From positions 85,074,887 to 85,138,886 of the forward strand of contig CM063499.1 in NCBI GenBank assembly GCA_032207245.1: a DNA stretch of 64,000 nucleotides, in the 5' to 3' direction. This document shows positions 14,109 through 28,600 of the stretch, piece after piece (the stretch's first letter is position 1; each line of letters opens with the position of its first letter). The stretch is from Pardosa pseudoannulata (Eukaryota > Arthropoda > Arachnida > Araneae > Lycosidae). Both the position numbers and the translations under genes were made by a program. Below the pieces are notes generated by a model. It made no database searches. It saw only the letters and a list, made by a program, of their open reading frames with translations, and was not told the origin of the DNA.

Positions 14109-17100
14109 GTAATCCATTTTTCTCATAAAACTCCTTGACAAGGAAAAAGCTCAACAACCAGCAGTAATAAAAATGCAGTCAGGCCGACATTGAACAGAGC
14201 GGCACAAGTCTAATTGAAAACTTTATTCCAGAGCTGCTATGATGCACATCTTTTCTACTTCACGACAGACAAAGAAAAGCCACAGAGTTTTCTCTGATCG
14301 AACAGAGGTGCACCCAAGAGCGATGACAAAAAGAATTTTCCCACGGTATAAAACAACTTAATAAGTGAATTAAATGCAATATCAGCAAAACACAAAACCA
14401 TTTGCAGCCAACAGCTGGGAAACGTGCCAAATAGCACAGTTTTAGGATACAAAGCTTTATGAAGAATTTTAAGTGGATAACACTCCTTTGATTAAACTAT
14501 TTAGAGGCTGGAAAAAAGATTCAAAGGAATTAGAATGGGAGAGAGGAGGTTTTTTAAGAAATATTAGAGTTAAATAATTTTGATATATTACATCCCCTAT
14601 ATAATAATAGCCTAAGTTGTCTGTCCGCGAATTTATGAAGCAATTGTACCTGGAATGGATACAGGCATCCATATTGGATTTTTAATGAGTTAGGGTTAGC
14701 GAAATTCAAAGTGAGTTCGAAATCCACCTCATCCCTCCTTTTCGAGCATTTAATGCTATTATTTCAAGTCTTATTCTATACTAAATTCATTATTGATAGG
14801 ATGACAAAAGCGGAGCGCAATATTTAAATTTCTGGACTGTTTTTACTTGACTCATATATTCTAACCATATTCTCCACCACGTGTAAGCTGGCGCATGGGG
14901 TAGAGTGTCTGCTCGTTTGATCATCGTACTTCTCGGGTTGATGGTTCTGCCCCCGACGTAGCCAAATTTTTCTAAATGTCTAATTAATTTAATAATTTCT
15001 GCTTTTTCTTTTGAATTCTTATTCCTAAAGTTGTTTTATTATTTTTAAAATAAATTTTTACCATTTTTCAAATTTTTATGATTTTTATTATTTTTATTTT
15101 ATTAAATTCATGTATTACCAGTATTATATCAAGCCCCATTTTAAGAGCAGGCGATTAAATGTATCAAGTTATCCCATAATAAATAGGAAAAAATAACTTT
15201 TTTCTAGCATTGTGACGTTATTCCATTAACAATCTCATTTAATCATTTATTTTAGATTATTTAAATATCTTCTGCATTATTTCCGTACATTTTATCATTA
15301 AACTTAGATACAGTAAATAATTTTCTTAAGGTAATATTTTGTTGCAAAATAATTCTTCGCCAAAAAACAAACTATTTTTTATATGCCTCAAAGGGTACTT
15401 TACAATTCTGGAAAATTAAAAATTTTACTGCTATAGACTAGTATATATATGTTTATTTATTTATTTAGTAAGCTCAAAGAATTTTTTACTTCAATTAATC
15501 TTGATCCCAAAATTATTTTAACACATCATTACTAGAAATAAATAACTCATTAAAGGGCAAATAAAATATTTGTATAGAATCCAAGTTTAAGCAATCAGTT
15601 GACTTCTTGACAACTTTGTAAATGATCACTAAAATGACACCAAGTTATGTTATAATCAGTAAGCAAGCATGATTTCTAAGAGCATTTTGAAATAACTGAT
15701 GGGAAATCTTGTAAAAGTAAATAAACAAGCCAAATCTAATAATAAAAACTTAACTTGGTAAAAATTAAGTGACATATCAACTCAAAAACTAGCATATAAT
15801 ATATGTAATTAAATACCTTAAAAACAAATAAAACAATTTTTTAATAATTATAAGCCAACAAAAATTTCTCCAACAAACATACCGTAATTTAGCACATATA
15901 GTCTGTACCATCATATAGTCCGCGAGTGCGATTTTTTATTTAAAAAATTTCTTAAATCATCAGATAGTCTGCACCACTATATAAGCTGCAGACTATACGT
16001 GCAAAAATATGTATTTTAGTATGATAATATTAAATCATTTTAAGAATAAACACCTAAATACAGTAGAGTGCCGAAAACTCTGGATTAGACTCAATTAATT
16101 CCACTTTTAAAATTTGAAACCTTTTCTTCTGTCATAGCCCCAAAGATGAATTTTAACGGTAGAAACTCAGTGGCCTACATATTTTTGTTCGAGTACCCAG
16201 CTATACCCAATATTACCACACATCAAAACTCTGAAAACAAAAACACTCTGTTAAGAGTGATCCAATTGAAGTTGAGATCTGTTAAGAGTCGTGGTGAAAT
16301 GACCTTCACCCCTCAACCTTCGATCTTGAACTCATCCAATCCGTGTTGTTGATTGGAGCTGTAAATAGTGACTATCGATATTTTCCCGTACTCCAGGAAA
16401 CAATATAAGATTGCGCTACTTGCTACTATTGATTCATTCTGCTTTATGGGTTGTATTTTTTTTTCATGGTTTATTACCAACACGATACAATGTTATCTTC
16501 ATGTCTCGTGAGTTGTGCTTTTACATTACATCATGGGTCATTCGCGTTTTTTACAGGGTAACTGCCAAAATAAAATTTTTCAAATCCATGACTTTCCCTG
16601 ATTTAGCAGATCATTTTCCATGACTTTAAAAAGCTTTCGTTAAAGTATAAATGAATAAAACTTCTGATGTACATACAAATAAAATATATGCTTTTAGAGA
16701 AATTACAGGAATTTTTTCATAAAAAACTATAAACTTTCTTTATAAGTGTCAATAAACTCACATAAAAATAAATTGTTGTATCTACATACCTAAGTTTAAT
16801 CATATAGCCATTTTTCAATCAAAATGTTTCCAATTTGAATTCAGGGTACTTTGGTATTATCCAGGTGACCACGAATAATAGCCAAATGTAACCCTATAAT
16901 GTTTATTTACAATATCCCTAGAGATAAACTTATATTTTGTGCAAAAATCTTAACTAATTTTTATTAAAAAATAATTATTACTGTATTAATAAAATTTTAA
17001 TCTACAATTTAAGAAAAAAAAAACTAGAATAATATGCATTTACCCACCCATTAAGCTTTCTTGCTTTGAGTTTCCTCGGTGAACAAATTTTACTTGGCAA

Positions 17101-19569
17101 TAGGGTCAATAGGATAATACATAAATACCAAACTCAGTAACTTCAGCTAAATGACCAGTAAAAATGGAATTAAACAATTCAATGCATTTTTTTTTAATCG
17201 ATAGTTTTGCGGATCCATGACTTTTCATGACTTTTACTCATTTTGCTTGAAAAATCAAGACTTTCCATGACAAAATTAATCCATTGTCTAAATCCATGAC
17301 TTTCCCTGACTTTCCAAGTGCGCAGAAACCATGTTTTTACCCCTTCTTCCGATTTTGAGGATTTGAGAAATGATCAACCAGCAGATAGTCTGCAGCAAAC
17401 GAAATTTGCTTTTTAAACACATATAGTCCACTGACTATAAGTGCAAAATTACGGTAATTGCATAGATTTTCAGAATTATGTGATCTAGAATTTGCTGACT
17501 ATTGCCAATGACATATCTCCCTACTTGGATTCAGTCAAATACTTGAAGCAAACAAGTGTCACTTACTTCAGATTTAGATGAAATGGGGAAGGAAATAGAG
17601 TTTGTTTCTATTTGAATAGGATTCACTTGATGTGCAGTATTTTCTTCAGGCTGAGATTCAAGCTCAAGATTTATAGTTTGTATTTTGGTGGGAAGAACAT
17701 GATGTAGAGAGACTTCATCCACAGGTTTTGGCCCTAGCTCTTCTAGAACTGCATCTTCTAGATTTGAGCACTCTAAAGATTCTGGTAAAACACATTCTTC
17801 GGAGACTTCATCTTTCTTCCTAAACTTATACAATGGTCTAAAAAAAGATATATGCATATATATAAAACCATAAATAAAATTTTTTTTTTTAAATTCATAT
17901 ATAGTGAAACCTCTCTGAGCGGCCACCCCTCCATACTGAGAATATTTGGTCGCTTAGAAGGGTTGGCTGCTCTGACGGGTTTTATTTACTATTATAAGAT
18001 AAGTACTATAATGTGTAATATAAACAAGTCTGACATATATTCCTTATGTAAATGAAATTTAAAACTTATCTAAAGAGGAAATAGTACTTTATGCTTCTTT
18101 ACATTTAAAAAAAAAAGGCTACAATTAGTTTCTGTTTGTTCTGTAGTCTAGAGAAGTCTACACAGCCTATTGAATGGTCTTCGTAACCTTCAAAATCAAA
18201 TTCTTTTCTTTAATAACTTTGTTGATTTCCGTTCTTCCGCAGTTAAATAATTCAGCTAACTTTCTTGCCGATTTGTCATTCTCACATTCATGCAGAACTT
18301 CAATGCTCTGCTCGAGATTTAGAAAAACGCATTTCGACATCGTTGCAACTCAGATCACTGACAAACTAATGAAATGAAATTGGTGTGAACGACATTTTTG
18401 CTGACAGAGGTGCAATTCTTTCTTAACTTTACTGATTGGAATTCCAAACAAAGGCCCTAGGATACTTTCAACGCTTGATTGTCCAGTTCCTCTCTCACTT
18501 TCTATGGGTGGTGCAATAGGGATTCCTTATCTGAAGGGTGTGGAGAGAATACAAAATAGATAACAGATTAATAAATAGATTTATTCTTTCTTAGAAAAGG
18601 GGGGGAACTGCGGGAATAGACTTCTCAAGTTATTCCTTCGCCTTATATCCGACCATAAACCTGACCTTGAGTTTTTTCGCTCAAAATTAAAGCATGTAGT
18701 GAGTAGAATTTCCAGAAAAATGAAAGGGGCAATCCCACTTGGTGGTCGTTTAGAGGGGGTCGGGAAGTTGCTGATACAAGTTATTTTACCATTAGGTCTA
18801 TGAGTTGAAAAATCCGTGCCATGAAAAATTGGCTGTTTAGAAGGGTGGCCACTCAGAGAAGTTTCACTGTATTAATAAAAACTTAAGCACTTTAGTCCTA
18901 AAAACAAAATCAAAATATTGGTACTATAGTTATCATGAAATATCTATTACATATATCTGCACTTTAACAAGCAAGCAATAAATATTTTTCTCAAAATATT
19001 CCCAAATTTAACACTTATGACAATTGTATGAAAATTTTACCTTAAACTACTAAATTTATTTTTTACCTCAAAATAAAAAATAATAAAATAGAATAAAAAA
19101 AGACCACAAAAAGTTAAACATACTTAATTATAATATTTGATGAACCACTATAACTCATTTCAAACTGACAAACACAAAAAAGTAATTTAATGAAATTTCT
19201 TGCAATTTTACAAATAAAGAAAACTATAATCTTTATAAAAAAATAAAATTAAATAAAAAAAATTAGTAAGAAAATTACTAGCTCAAGAAACAGATATTAA
19301 ATCTTTTAACCTTGCTTTTGTTCCTCTGACATCTAAAGGCATTCCTTTTAATTTCCTTCGAAATGCAGTTCGACATTTTGAATCTATATTCAGCTTGATA
19401 CGATTCCAATCATTTTCATTTATACCAAACATATATGTAACATGACCTAAAACAAAAATGTATTATTTCAGCTACAGAATATTCAATTATCAAACTCTGG
19501 TAATTAGAAAAAAACTGTGATTTTACAATCAATTTTATAATATTAAGAACTCTACTTTTCATTATAAGC

Positions 19570-19607
<38 letters not shown>

Positions 19608-22600
19608 AAATTTTAGATAAATAAAGCTTTGTTAGTTTTCAAAAGCTCACCAAAAATACATCAAAATTTTTCACAGTAAAAAAAAAAAGTATATTTTTGC
19701 ACTGTTACAATAAATATATTTATAAACTAATACATGCATATTTTAAGCAAAATGTTCCCAAATAAAACCTTAATTGACGCTATTACTAGCATTAAATATT
19801 AATATTAAATTTTATAATTTAACAAATTTTTTATTTAAATTTAAAAGTTAGTAAAATATATATTTAGCCCAGTCCAGTTTGAGAATCTTAAAAAATTAAA
19901 TCTTAGTTATGGCCTCATATAATGCATGACAGTACTTACATTCCAGAGTGTCACTAACATACAAAGTTGTACCAATTTATCCCCAGCAAACTATGGCAGT
20001 AAACATATAAATGAGGCTTTTAAGAATTTATTTAATCAATGAATCCCATATATTACAAAACATATAAGGCTCATTAATATAGGCACTAAAAATTTTCAAA
20101 AATATTTTAAAAAATATTTTGCAATATTTATTTATATTTCAACACTATTTTTTAGGTTTACCCTCATGTGTACATTCTGTTAGTACATTTAATTTTTAAT
20201 AATTATAACATAAATTCCAAATTTCTCTACAAACTAATTACAAGAAAAAACATTTTATTCATTATCTAAAATCTCCTGTAATATACCATAATTTCACACC
20301 ATCGTATAGTCCGTGGGCACGATTTATTTAAAAATTTCATAAATCTTCATATAGTCCACACCACTAGACAATTCATGGACTATACATGCTAAAAACATGT
20401 ATTTTGTCAGCCCAGGAGGGTTCAGACAGAATAAAAATGGAAGCAGGCACTAGCAGAGTCGAAGATAAAATAAGTACTGTTTATTCAGTATAAAAAAGGC
20501 GTCGTACAAAAAATAAAAATTAAGTTAAAGCCAGACAAATTAACTGAAAAAACATAAATATGCCGGGAGGTGAAATTAAAGTTCGACGTTCTTAATTTTA
20601 CCGTCATAGCCCTGCCAAGTCCGAGCTGTTGTCCAAAGCAATAGCTCGCGGCTTTTATATACCGATGGGCAACGTGTCGTGCGTATACAATTTGCATACA
20701 CAGGTCGCCTTCTTAAATGAAGAAAAATTAAAACATGGTTAAATGTGACCGGGATTTCGGTTACACATTTAACCGGAGATTAGATATTACCGAGTAAGTG
20801 ATGAGAACAAACTAACTTAGGCTAACATATTTTAGTAGGACAATATCAAATTATTTTAAGAATAAAAACCTAAGTACAGTAGACTGCCAAAAAGTCTGGA
20901 TTAGACTAAGTTAATTCCACCTTTAAAATTTGAAATCATTTCTTCTGCCATAGCTTCAGAGATGCATTTAAATGGAAGACACAGAGCAGCCTATATTTCT
21001 TTGTTTGAGAACCCAGATATATAAATCGTCCTCTAATGCAGGCCATTATATTTTTCCCACGTTAATGTTCTCTTTTGCTTGCGCCAATTTCTTACTGCTT
21101 TCTTGTCGACCTTCTGAATTACTCTCAGCTTAAAACCAGCAGTAAAACTGCAATGATATTTTAAAGACATAATGAAAGACCAATATTACCAGAAATCAAA
21201 ACTTTCAAAACAAAACACTGTTACGAGTGATCTTTGTGATGAAATGACCTTCGACCTTGAACCTTCGGTCATGAATCATCCACTTGGTGTTTTAAATCGA
21301 AGCAGTAAATAGTGACTATCGATATTTTCCCATACTCCAGGACACAATTTAAGATTGCACTACTTACTACTACTGATTTGTTCTGCTTTATGGGTTGTAT
21401 TTTTTTCATTACGATACGATGCTTTCTTGACGTCTCGTGAGTTGTGTTTTTGTTTACATTTGATCATTGCCTGTTCGAGTGACATACTCCCCCCCCCCCT
21501 TCTTCCGATTTTGATGATTTGAGCAATGAACAACCAGCAGATAGTCCACACCAGCAGACAGTCCGCGGCTGAAGAAATTTGATTTTTAAACACAGGTAGT
21601 CCACGGACTATACATGCAAAATTATGGTACTTTAAAATGATGATTGATATATTTTAACGCTAAAAATTAATTTTTCAAACAACTACTACTTTTTATTTTT
21701 GCTTACAATTATTCAGAATGCCTACATAATTTTTTTTCTTTATAACCAATAATTGAAAAAAAGCAAATAATCAACTACTGTAAGGAAATACGAACAATAT
21801 TTTAGAAAAATTTGTTTACAATTGAGTTTAAAACTATGCTTACATTTAATTCCGTCTATTTTATCTGGATCTAATTGTTTCTTTCCATGTTTTCCTGTTC
21901 CAGACAAGTTTGAACACGCCTGTACCTCTCGGGAGAATAAGTAATCCAACAGAGTTAAACTCATTTTTTCAGGAGTGGCACATGAATTATTTATATGATC
22001 TAAGTCTCTATAAATACAAAAGAAAATAATTGTTACTAAAATCAGTAAAACTTTCATTATAAATAATGCGACATATTTTGTGAGAATGTTGCAAAGACCA
22101 CTCGAACAAATACTTCAGCTGAAGTAAGGATGATTTCCTACATAACCCTCTTATCTTTTAATAAAGTGGAGAGTTACCCAAATGTTAAAATATTACTTTT
22201 TAACTACATAAAAAATGATTCAAGATTAATTAAACAATATGTAGACTTGTATTAAAAGATGTGTAATATATATTAATTCAACAATGAGTAAAGCTGAAGT
22301 ATTGTCACTGAATTAATATCCATTATATCAAGTTTTTGTTTTATTACATAGAGTTCAGATTGTTATCATAAATGGAATTGCAACAGCTAGATGTTGCAAT
22401 AGTACTAAATTTGAAATTTTAACTTTCTCTGGTTAACTAGCATATAGCCCATCACATGACGGGATCAGTAAAATTTTTAATTTTCCAAAATTGTAAAGTA
22501 CTTTATGAGGCAGGTAAAAAAAAAAATGGTTTGTTTTTTGGCTGAGAATTATCTTGCAACAAAAAATAATCGATGACCCAATTTAAAATGAGCACACATT

Positions 22601-25600
22601 TGTACTTAATCTATTATTGAACCCAAATAGAAAAGAAAATTATAAGGCGATTTCACGTAGTAGAGCAAATTCTCAAATTATGACAATTCTGGCTTTAGTT
22701 TCAAACGGAAGGGCAGGTTATTGTGAATGGGAATGATGAAAATGATGGGAATGGTGAAAATGAATGGGAAGGGCATTATAGTAGGTCACGACGTTGCGAC
22801 AAATTGTCTTATTTACGTAATATCTTAAAACGTATGAAAATAAGGCATAATTTAAATCATTTAAAATAAGAAATGATTGAATGAGATGGTTAAAGGAATG
22901 ACGTCATAATGCTAGAAAAATGTTATTTTTACCTATTTATTGTGGGATAAATTGATGAATTGAATCGCCTGCTCTTAACCGGGGAAAATAGGAGTTGAAA
23001 CAATGGCATTAAAAGCTCAAAAAGAGGGGAAGGGGTGGATTTAGAACGTTTTAAGAAAGGTAGTATTTTTCGCTGTGATAAGAAGCCTATTTATACCAAT
23101 TTATTTTAGAATCGGATCTATAGTTTAGGAGAAGATAAACATTACTCTCTTTGAATTTTGCTGACTGTGGATGCCTCTATCCATTCCAGGTCCAACCGCT
23201 TCATAAAATCGAGGACAGACGTTCAGATAACTTAGCCTATTATTATATAGGGGATTGTTTCTGAGTTATGTGAGATACATATATATATATGTACAGATGT
23301 CAAAATGAAACCAATAAAAAATGTATTTAGGCATGGTAAAGATGTATATTTAATGTTTCAGAGTTAAAGTTCCTTGCATGCACATACACAGAAAAAATTG
23401 ATAAATCTGATTTATTTAATTTTTTTTAACCAAATTTCTAAACTTTTTTGGATGAAAGAGAACTAAACTTAAACTGAAAATTATAATTAGAAGTTATTAA
23501 TAAACTAGCATATTCCCGTCATATGATGAGATCAGTAAAATTTTTAATTTTCCAGAATTGTAAAGGTAACCTATAAGGCAGGTAAAAAAAATTGTTCGTT
23601 TTTTGGCTAAGAATTATCGTTCTACAAAAATAATCGATTAAAATTATCACATATGTACCTAATCTATTATTTAAGCCAAATATAAAAGAAAATTATTGAC
23701 GTAATATCTAAGTTTAGTGATAAAACATATGCGACTAATACAAAAGATATTTAAATAATCTAAAATAAATGATTAAATGAGATAGTTAAAGGAATGACGT
23801 CATAATGCTAGAAAAAATTGTTATTTTTACCTATTTATTATGTGATAAATTGATAAATTTAATAGCCTGCTCCTAAAATAGAGATTGATATAATGGCATT
23901 AAAAGCTCGAAAAGGGAGACGAGGTGAATTTCGAACGTTTTAAATATGACAGTATTTTTCGCTGTGATACGACGCTTATTCATACCAATTTATTTTAGAA
24001 TCGGATCTATAGTTTAGGAAAAAAAGTTGAAAAAATAATAAACATTTTTTTAAATAATAAAACAATTTTGAAAATAATAAAACGATTTTAGGAATAAGAA
24101 TTTAAAAGAAAAAGCAAAAAATATTAAATTAATTAGACACATTTAGAAAAATTTGGCTGAATCGGGGACAGAATCGTCAACCCGAGAAGTAAGCTGATCA
24201 AAGGGGCAGACCCTCTACCGAACGTGCTAGGCCTACACTCGATGATGGAACTAATTAGAGTATATGAGGGTCGAGTAAACACAGTCCAGTTTAAATATTA
24301 AGCTCTGCCCTCGCTGCTCCCTCTTATTCTATACTAAATTCATATCAAGAATGAATTTAGTATAGAATAAGAGGGAGAATAAGACTTGAAATAATAGCAT
24401 TAAATGCTAGAAAAGGAGGGATGGGGTGGATTTCGAACTCACTTTGAATTTTGCTAACCCCGACTCATAAAAAATCCAATATGGATGCCTGTATCCATTC
24501 CAGGTACAACCGCTTCATAAATTCACAGACAGACAACTTAGGCTATTATTATATAGGGGATTACTGACATATTTGTAGCATGAGAACATATGACAATATA
24601 GAGTAAACGTTACATGAGACTATATTTTCATTTGTTTGAAGCTATTTTCTAAGCACTATCAAATATTGGAAAATAGAATTAGGCATCTAGTGATACATAC
24701 AAATTATTTTCTATATATTTAATTAGAATTATTATTTCTATAAAAATTTGTTTTCTAATTTCCCTTTACAATGATAATAACTTAAACATGTAAATTCCCT
24801 ACATATAAGCAGTAGTAATAGGAAATCACATAAAAAATCCCGACTTAGCTCTTAGTATCTGTCTAACTGTTTGGTTTTAATGTTTCAATGATCATCCCAC
24901 CTCTAAACCTTTTATTCACTAATATATAAATATCAAGAGATAAATTTAAAAATTTTATTTGTTAAATATTGGTAAATCAAAACTTACAGTTTCATGAGTA
25001 AAAAAAAACTTAGTACAGAAGTTTCATGTGATAAAAATTCTGTACTAAGTTTTTTTTTTCCTTAGCAGGCTCCTAACCTTTAAGGTCTTAAAATTTAAAA
25101 TACTTATTTTTGTTACATTTTGACAGAACAATTATAAACACCTTGATTTAAATATAATTGTCTACTGAATTGCTAAAAGTTCATTTCCTGACATTTTGGG
25201 CACACCGTCAAAGAATTTTCCAATATTTTATTTTCAAGAATCTTAAGAAAAAATCACATATGTAATGTATATACATGACATGGTCGAGTGGTTAAGGCAT
25301 GGAAGACACATATGATTTCATATATAAAAACTTCTTTATTATAATCCTTCTGTCCATGGCTATGCCATTTAAAAATCCTTTGTTTTCATAATTTGCCACA
25401 ACAAGCATGGAGGATGTTATCAGCCCCAAGTTCCCACTCAGAACTGTCTCTTTTGGCGTTGCTACCTAAGCAAATTCCTATATCTTCTTCTGCATCAGCT
25501 TTTTTACTCCCTATAGTTCCGCTCAAGGGTGTGTCTTTCTCCTATTACGTTTTGACAGAACAAATATAAACACCTTGATTTAAATACAAGTGTCTACTGA

Positions 25601-28600
25601 ATTGCTAATAGTTTGTTTCCTGACATTTTGGGGACATCTTCAAAGAATTTTCCAATATTTTATTTTTAAGAATCTTAAGAAAAAATCATATAAATAATGT
25701 ATATACATGACATGGAAGAGTGGTTTAGGCATGGAAGACACATATGATTTCATATATAAAAACTTCTTTATTATAATCCTTCTGTCCATGGCTATGCCAT
25801 TTAAAAATCCTTTGTTCTCATAATTTGCCACAACAAGCATGGAGGATGTTATCAGCCCAAGTTCCCACTCAGAACTGTATCTTTTGGTGTTGCTACCTAA
25901 GCAAATTCCTATGTCTACTTCTGCATCAGCTTTTTTACTCTGTATAGTTCTGCTCGAGGGTGTGTTTTTCTCCTATTATGTTATGGTTAATGAGTTCTAA
26001 CTATTTTTAATCATAACTTGCTTAATTCTTTAACCCCATTTTTAAACTTGACATACATGTGTTACAGTAGCAAAGAACAACTGTGGAATACCGGTTTCAA
26101 AACTCAACTCAATTATAGATTGGTATTCCTAATACTCAAGACTCTAATGACATGCAGACTATGATCACAAACACATTATTTATTACTACTTAACATTTAA
26201 TATTTACATTTATACATTAATTACGTTTTATTACTTATGATACGAACATGGAAAGATGCTACTCTCTAAACAAAAACTATATATAGAACACTCATTTGAT
26301 GCCAAATTTAAAATTACAAAGCATAAACATTAATATTAAAATTCCCAGTTACGTCAAAGGCATGTAATACATTACAACAACTTTTATTTTAACTTTTAAG
26401 AATATATGAAAAGAATTTACCTATCCAAAATTAAAAATTAAATAAGATATTAAAATAATTTAAATGGTATTCTTATTCTTTGTTGAAAATACTATTGACA
26501 ATATAACACAAAAAAAAAAAGAGAGCAATAAATCATATTTTACTTAAATTCACATTTTATTTATGTATCTTTGTTTTAAATATTTTTTAAAATTTTAATT
26601 GCTAAATAGAATTTAAGTGATATTTCAACTTTTAAAAAATTTGATTTAAAAGAACTGTTACAGACAGATAAAAAAAAATCATTGTGATTAATTTTCTTGA
26701 CACATTTGCCATTTTCCTGACTTTTTCCAAACTTCCCTGACAAGTAGATACACTTTGAGGGTGAAAAATAGAAAAGCAATAGAAGTTCAACAGCAAAATA
26801 AATGAAGTTTTCAAGATGAACTATTGATATATTATAATTTTACCTATTTTATTAACACTGAAAAATTGAAATTTTTTTTAAATTTTTTCTTCTCTCTAAA
26901 CCAAGGATGGGCAAACTCTGGCCTGTTAGAAGGTTTTATCTGGCCCGCAGATAGAATGCTAAGTTGCCAGTCCAAGACAAATTAAAAGAAATATATATTT
27001 ATACATTATATATCCATGTCCTTTTCTACTTTGATTAAATATTATATCCAAATTTATTATCTCATGCCCAGAAGATCAGTGGTACATTTGCTTCTTATAT
27101 GTGAACAACTGTTTTCAACTGTGAACCTTAGAAAGAATAATTTCAGACGTAGACTCACAGATGAGCATTTAGCATCGTTCCTTAAAATCAGTATATCTCA
27201 CTTTGAACCTCAGTATAAGGAACATTTAAAAATGAAATCGCAATTTAATTCATCTCGTTAATGCATTTAAACCGTTAGGTACTTGTATATTGTTTTAAAA
27301 TTTTAGAAAAATTTATTTTGGTCCACCAAACTTATTTTCTTTTGATTTTTGGCCCGCAGCTGAAAAAAATTGTCCATCCCTGCTCTAAACTAAATTAATT
27401 GCTGTAGAATTTTCCCCTTTTTACCATCAAAATTATTTAGATACATTAAATGGCATCCAAAACATTTGAAGTAAACAGTGCTAGAAGATACAAAAGCTAT
27501 TAAGAAACTTACTTTGGTGTGATTGGAGATCTGATGCGAAAATCAGGATTACCTGGATCACCTAGCCAAGAACCATCTGGATAAGGATCAACTAAAACAA
27601 ATAAGAAAGAAAATGAAACTTATATGTTTTAGATAGCAACTAAATTTAATATAATTAAGATAAATTACTGTAACAAAATTGATACATTTTTTAATATTCT
27701 AAAATAATGAAGCTATATAGATTAATCCCATTAAAAAAAGAATAATTTTCATATACATTTAGCAAGTATTGTAAAATCAATTTTAATTCCAATATATTTT
27801 AGATATTCATTGTCATTCTATTTCCTATATAATTTTTAAATATGCAAAAAACTGCAAAAATTATAAATCACATCGTTAAACCTTTACAGCATTTAACAGT
27901 ATGAATTAGCATGCTAAGTGTTAGCAACTAATATTCAAATCCTAAGTAACACTTGGGTTAAGGTATACGTCTACGTTTGGAGAACTTTTTTCTTTAAACA
28001 TAGAAACTAGTTCATGTTTTTACATTTTTAGATTTATTTTTTATATTATCATTTAGAATTGCACTTAAAAAATTTATTCCTGGAGAAGTTTTTATAAAAT
28101 TTCTAATAAATGAAGAAAATTTAGTAAAAAAATTAGGTTCTCTCAAAAGGTCTAATTTATTATTAAACTAAATTATTTCAATATTTTTTGATGCAACACA
28201 TTTCTTATACACTGGACTAGTGAATCACCTAAAATCTTTGCTTAATTTACATTTGGTAAAAAATTTTGGTACTTCAAAATCATAAACATTGAATTTTTAA
28301 CGAATTTTCATTCCCTTTATATCTAACTATGAGTGTAACATCATTAAAAGTTATCCAAATTTAAAGCTTTTACGTTATTCACTAGTAAATACTATCAAAA
28401 GCATTCATAATAATTTCCAACAAAATATTTTAAGAACTTTTTGAGAAATCACATTTCAACTTTCAACATTTTATTAAAAATACTGTTCTGAGAAAAAAGC
28501 ATTTGAAGTCTATGAAAGCAACTTTAACTATTAAAAAATTAAAATACATGTTTAAAATTCCCCACACTTTCTTGCATCGAAACTTTCTAATTGCCAAGTT

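Noticed and set aside
20485..20697. 70-codon minus-strand frame
   Set aside because: Lies wholly inside the solo LTR.
25275..25310. Possible tRNA gene (GGTCGAGTGGTTAAGGC)
   Set aside because: D-arm-like block only; no anticodon arm, T arm or B box follows within tRNA length.
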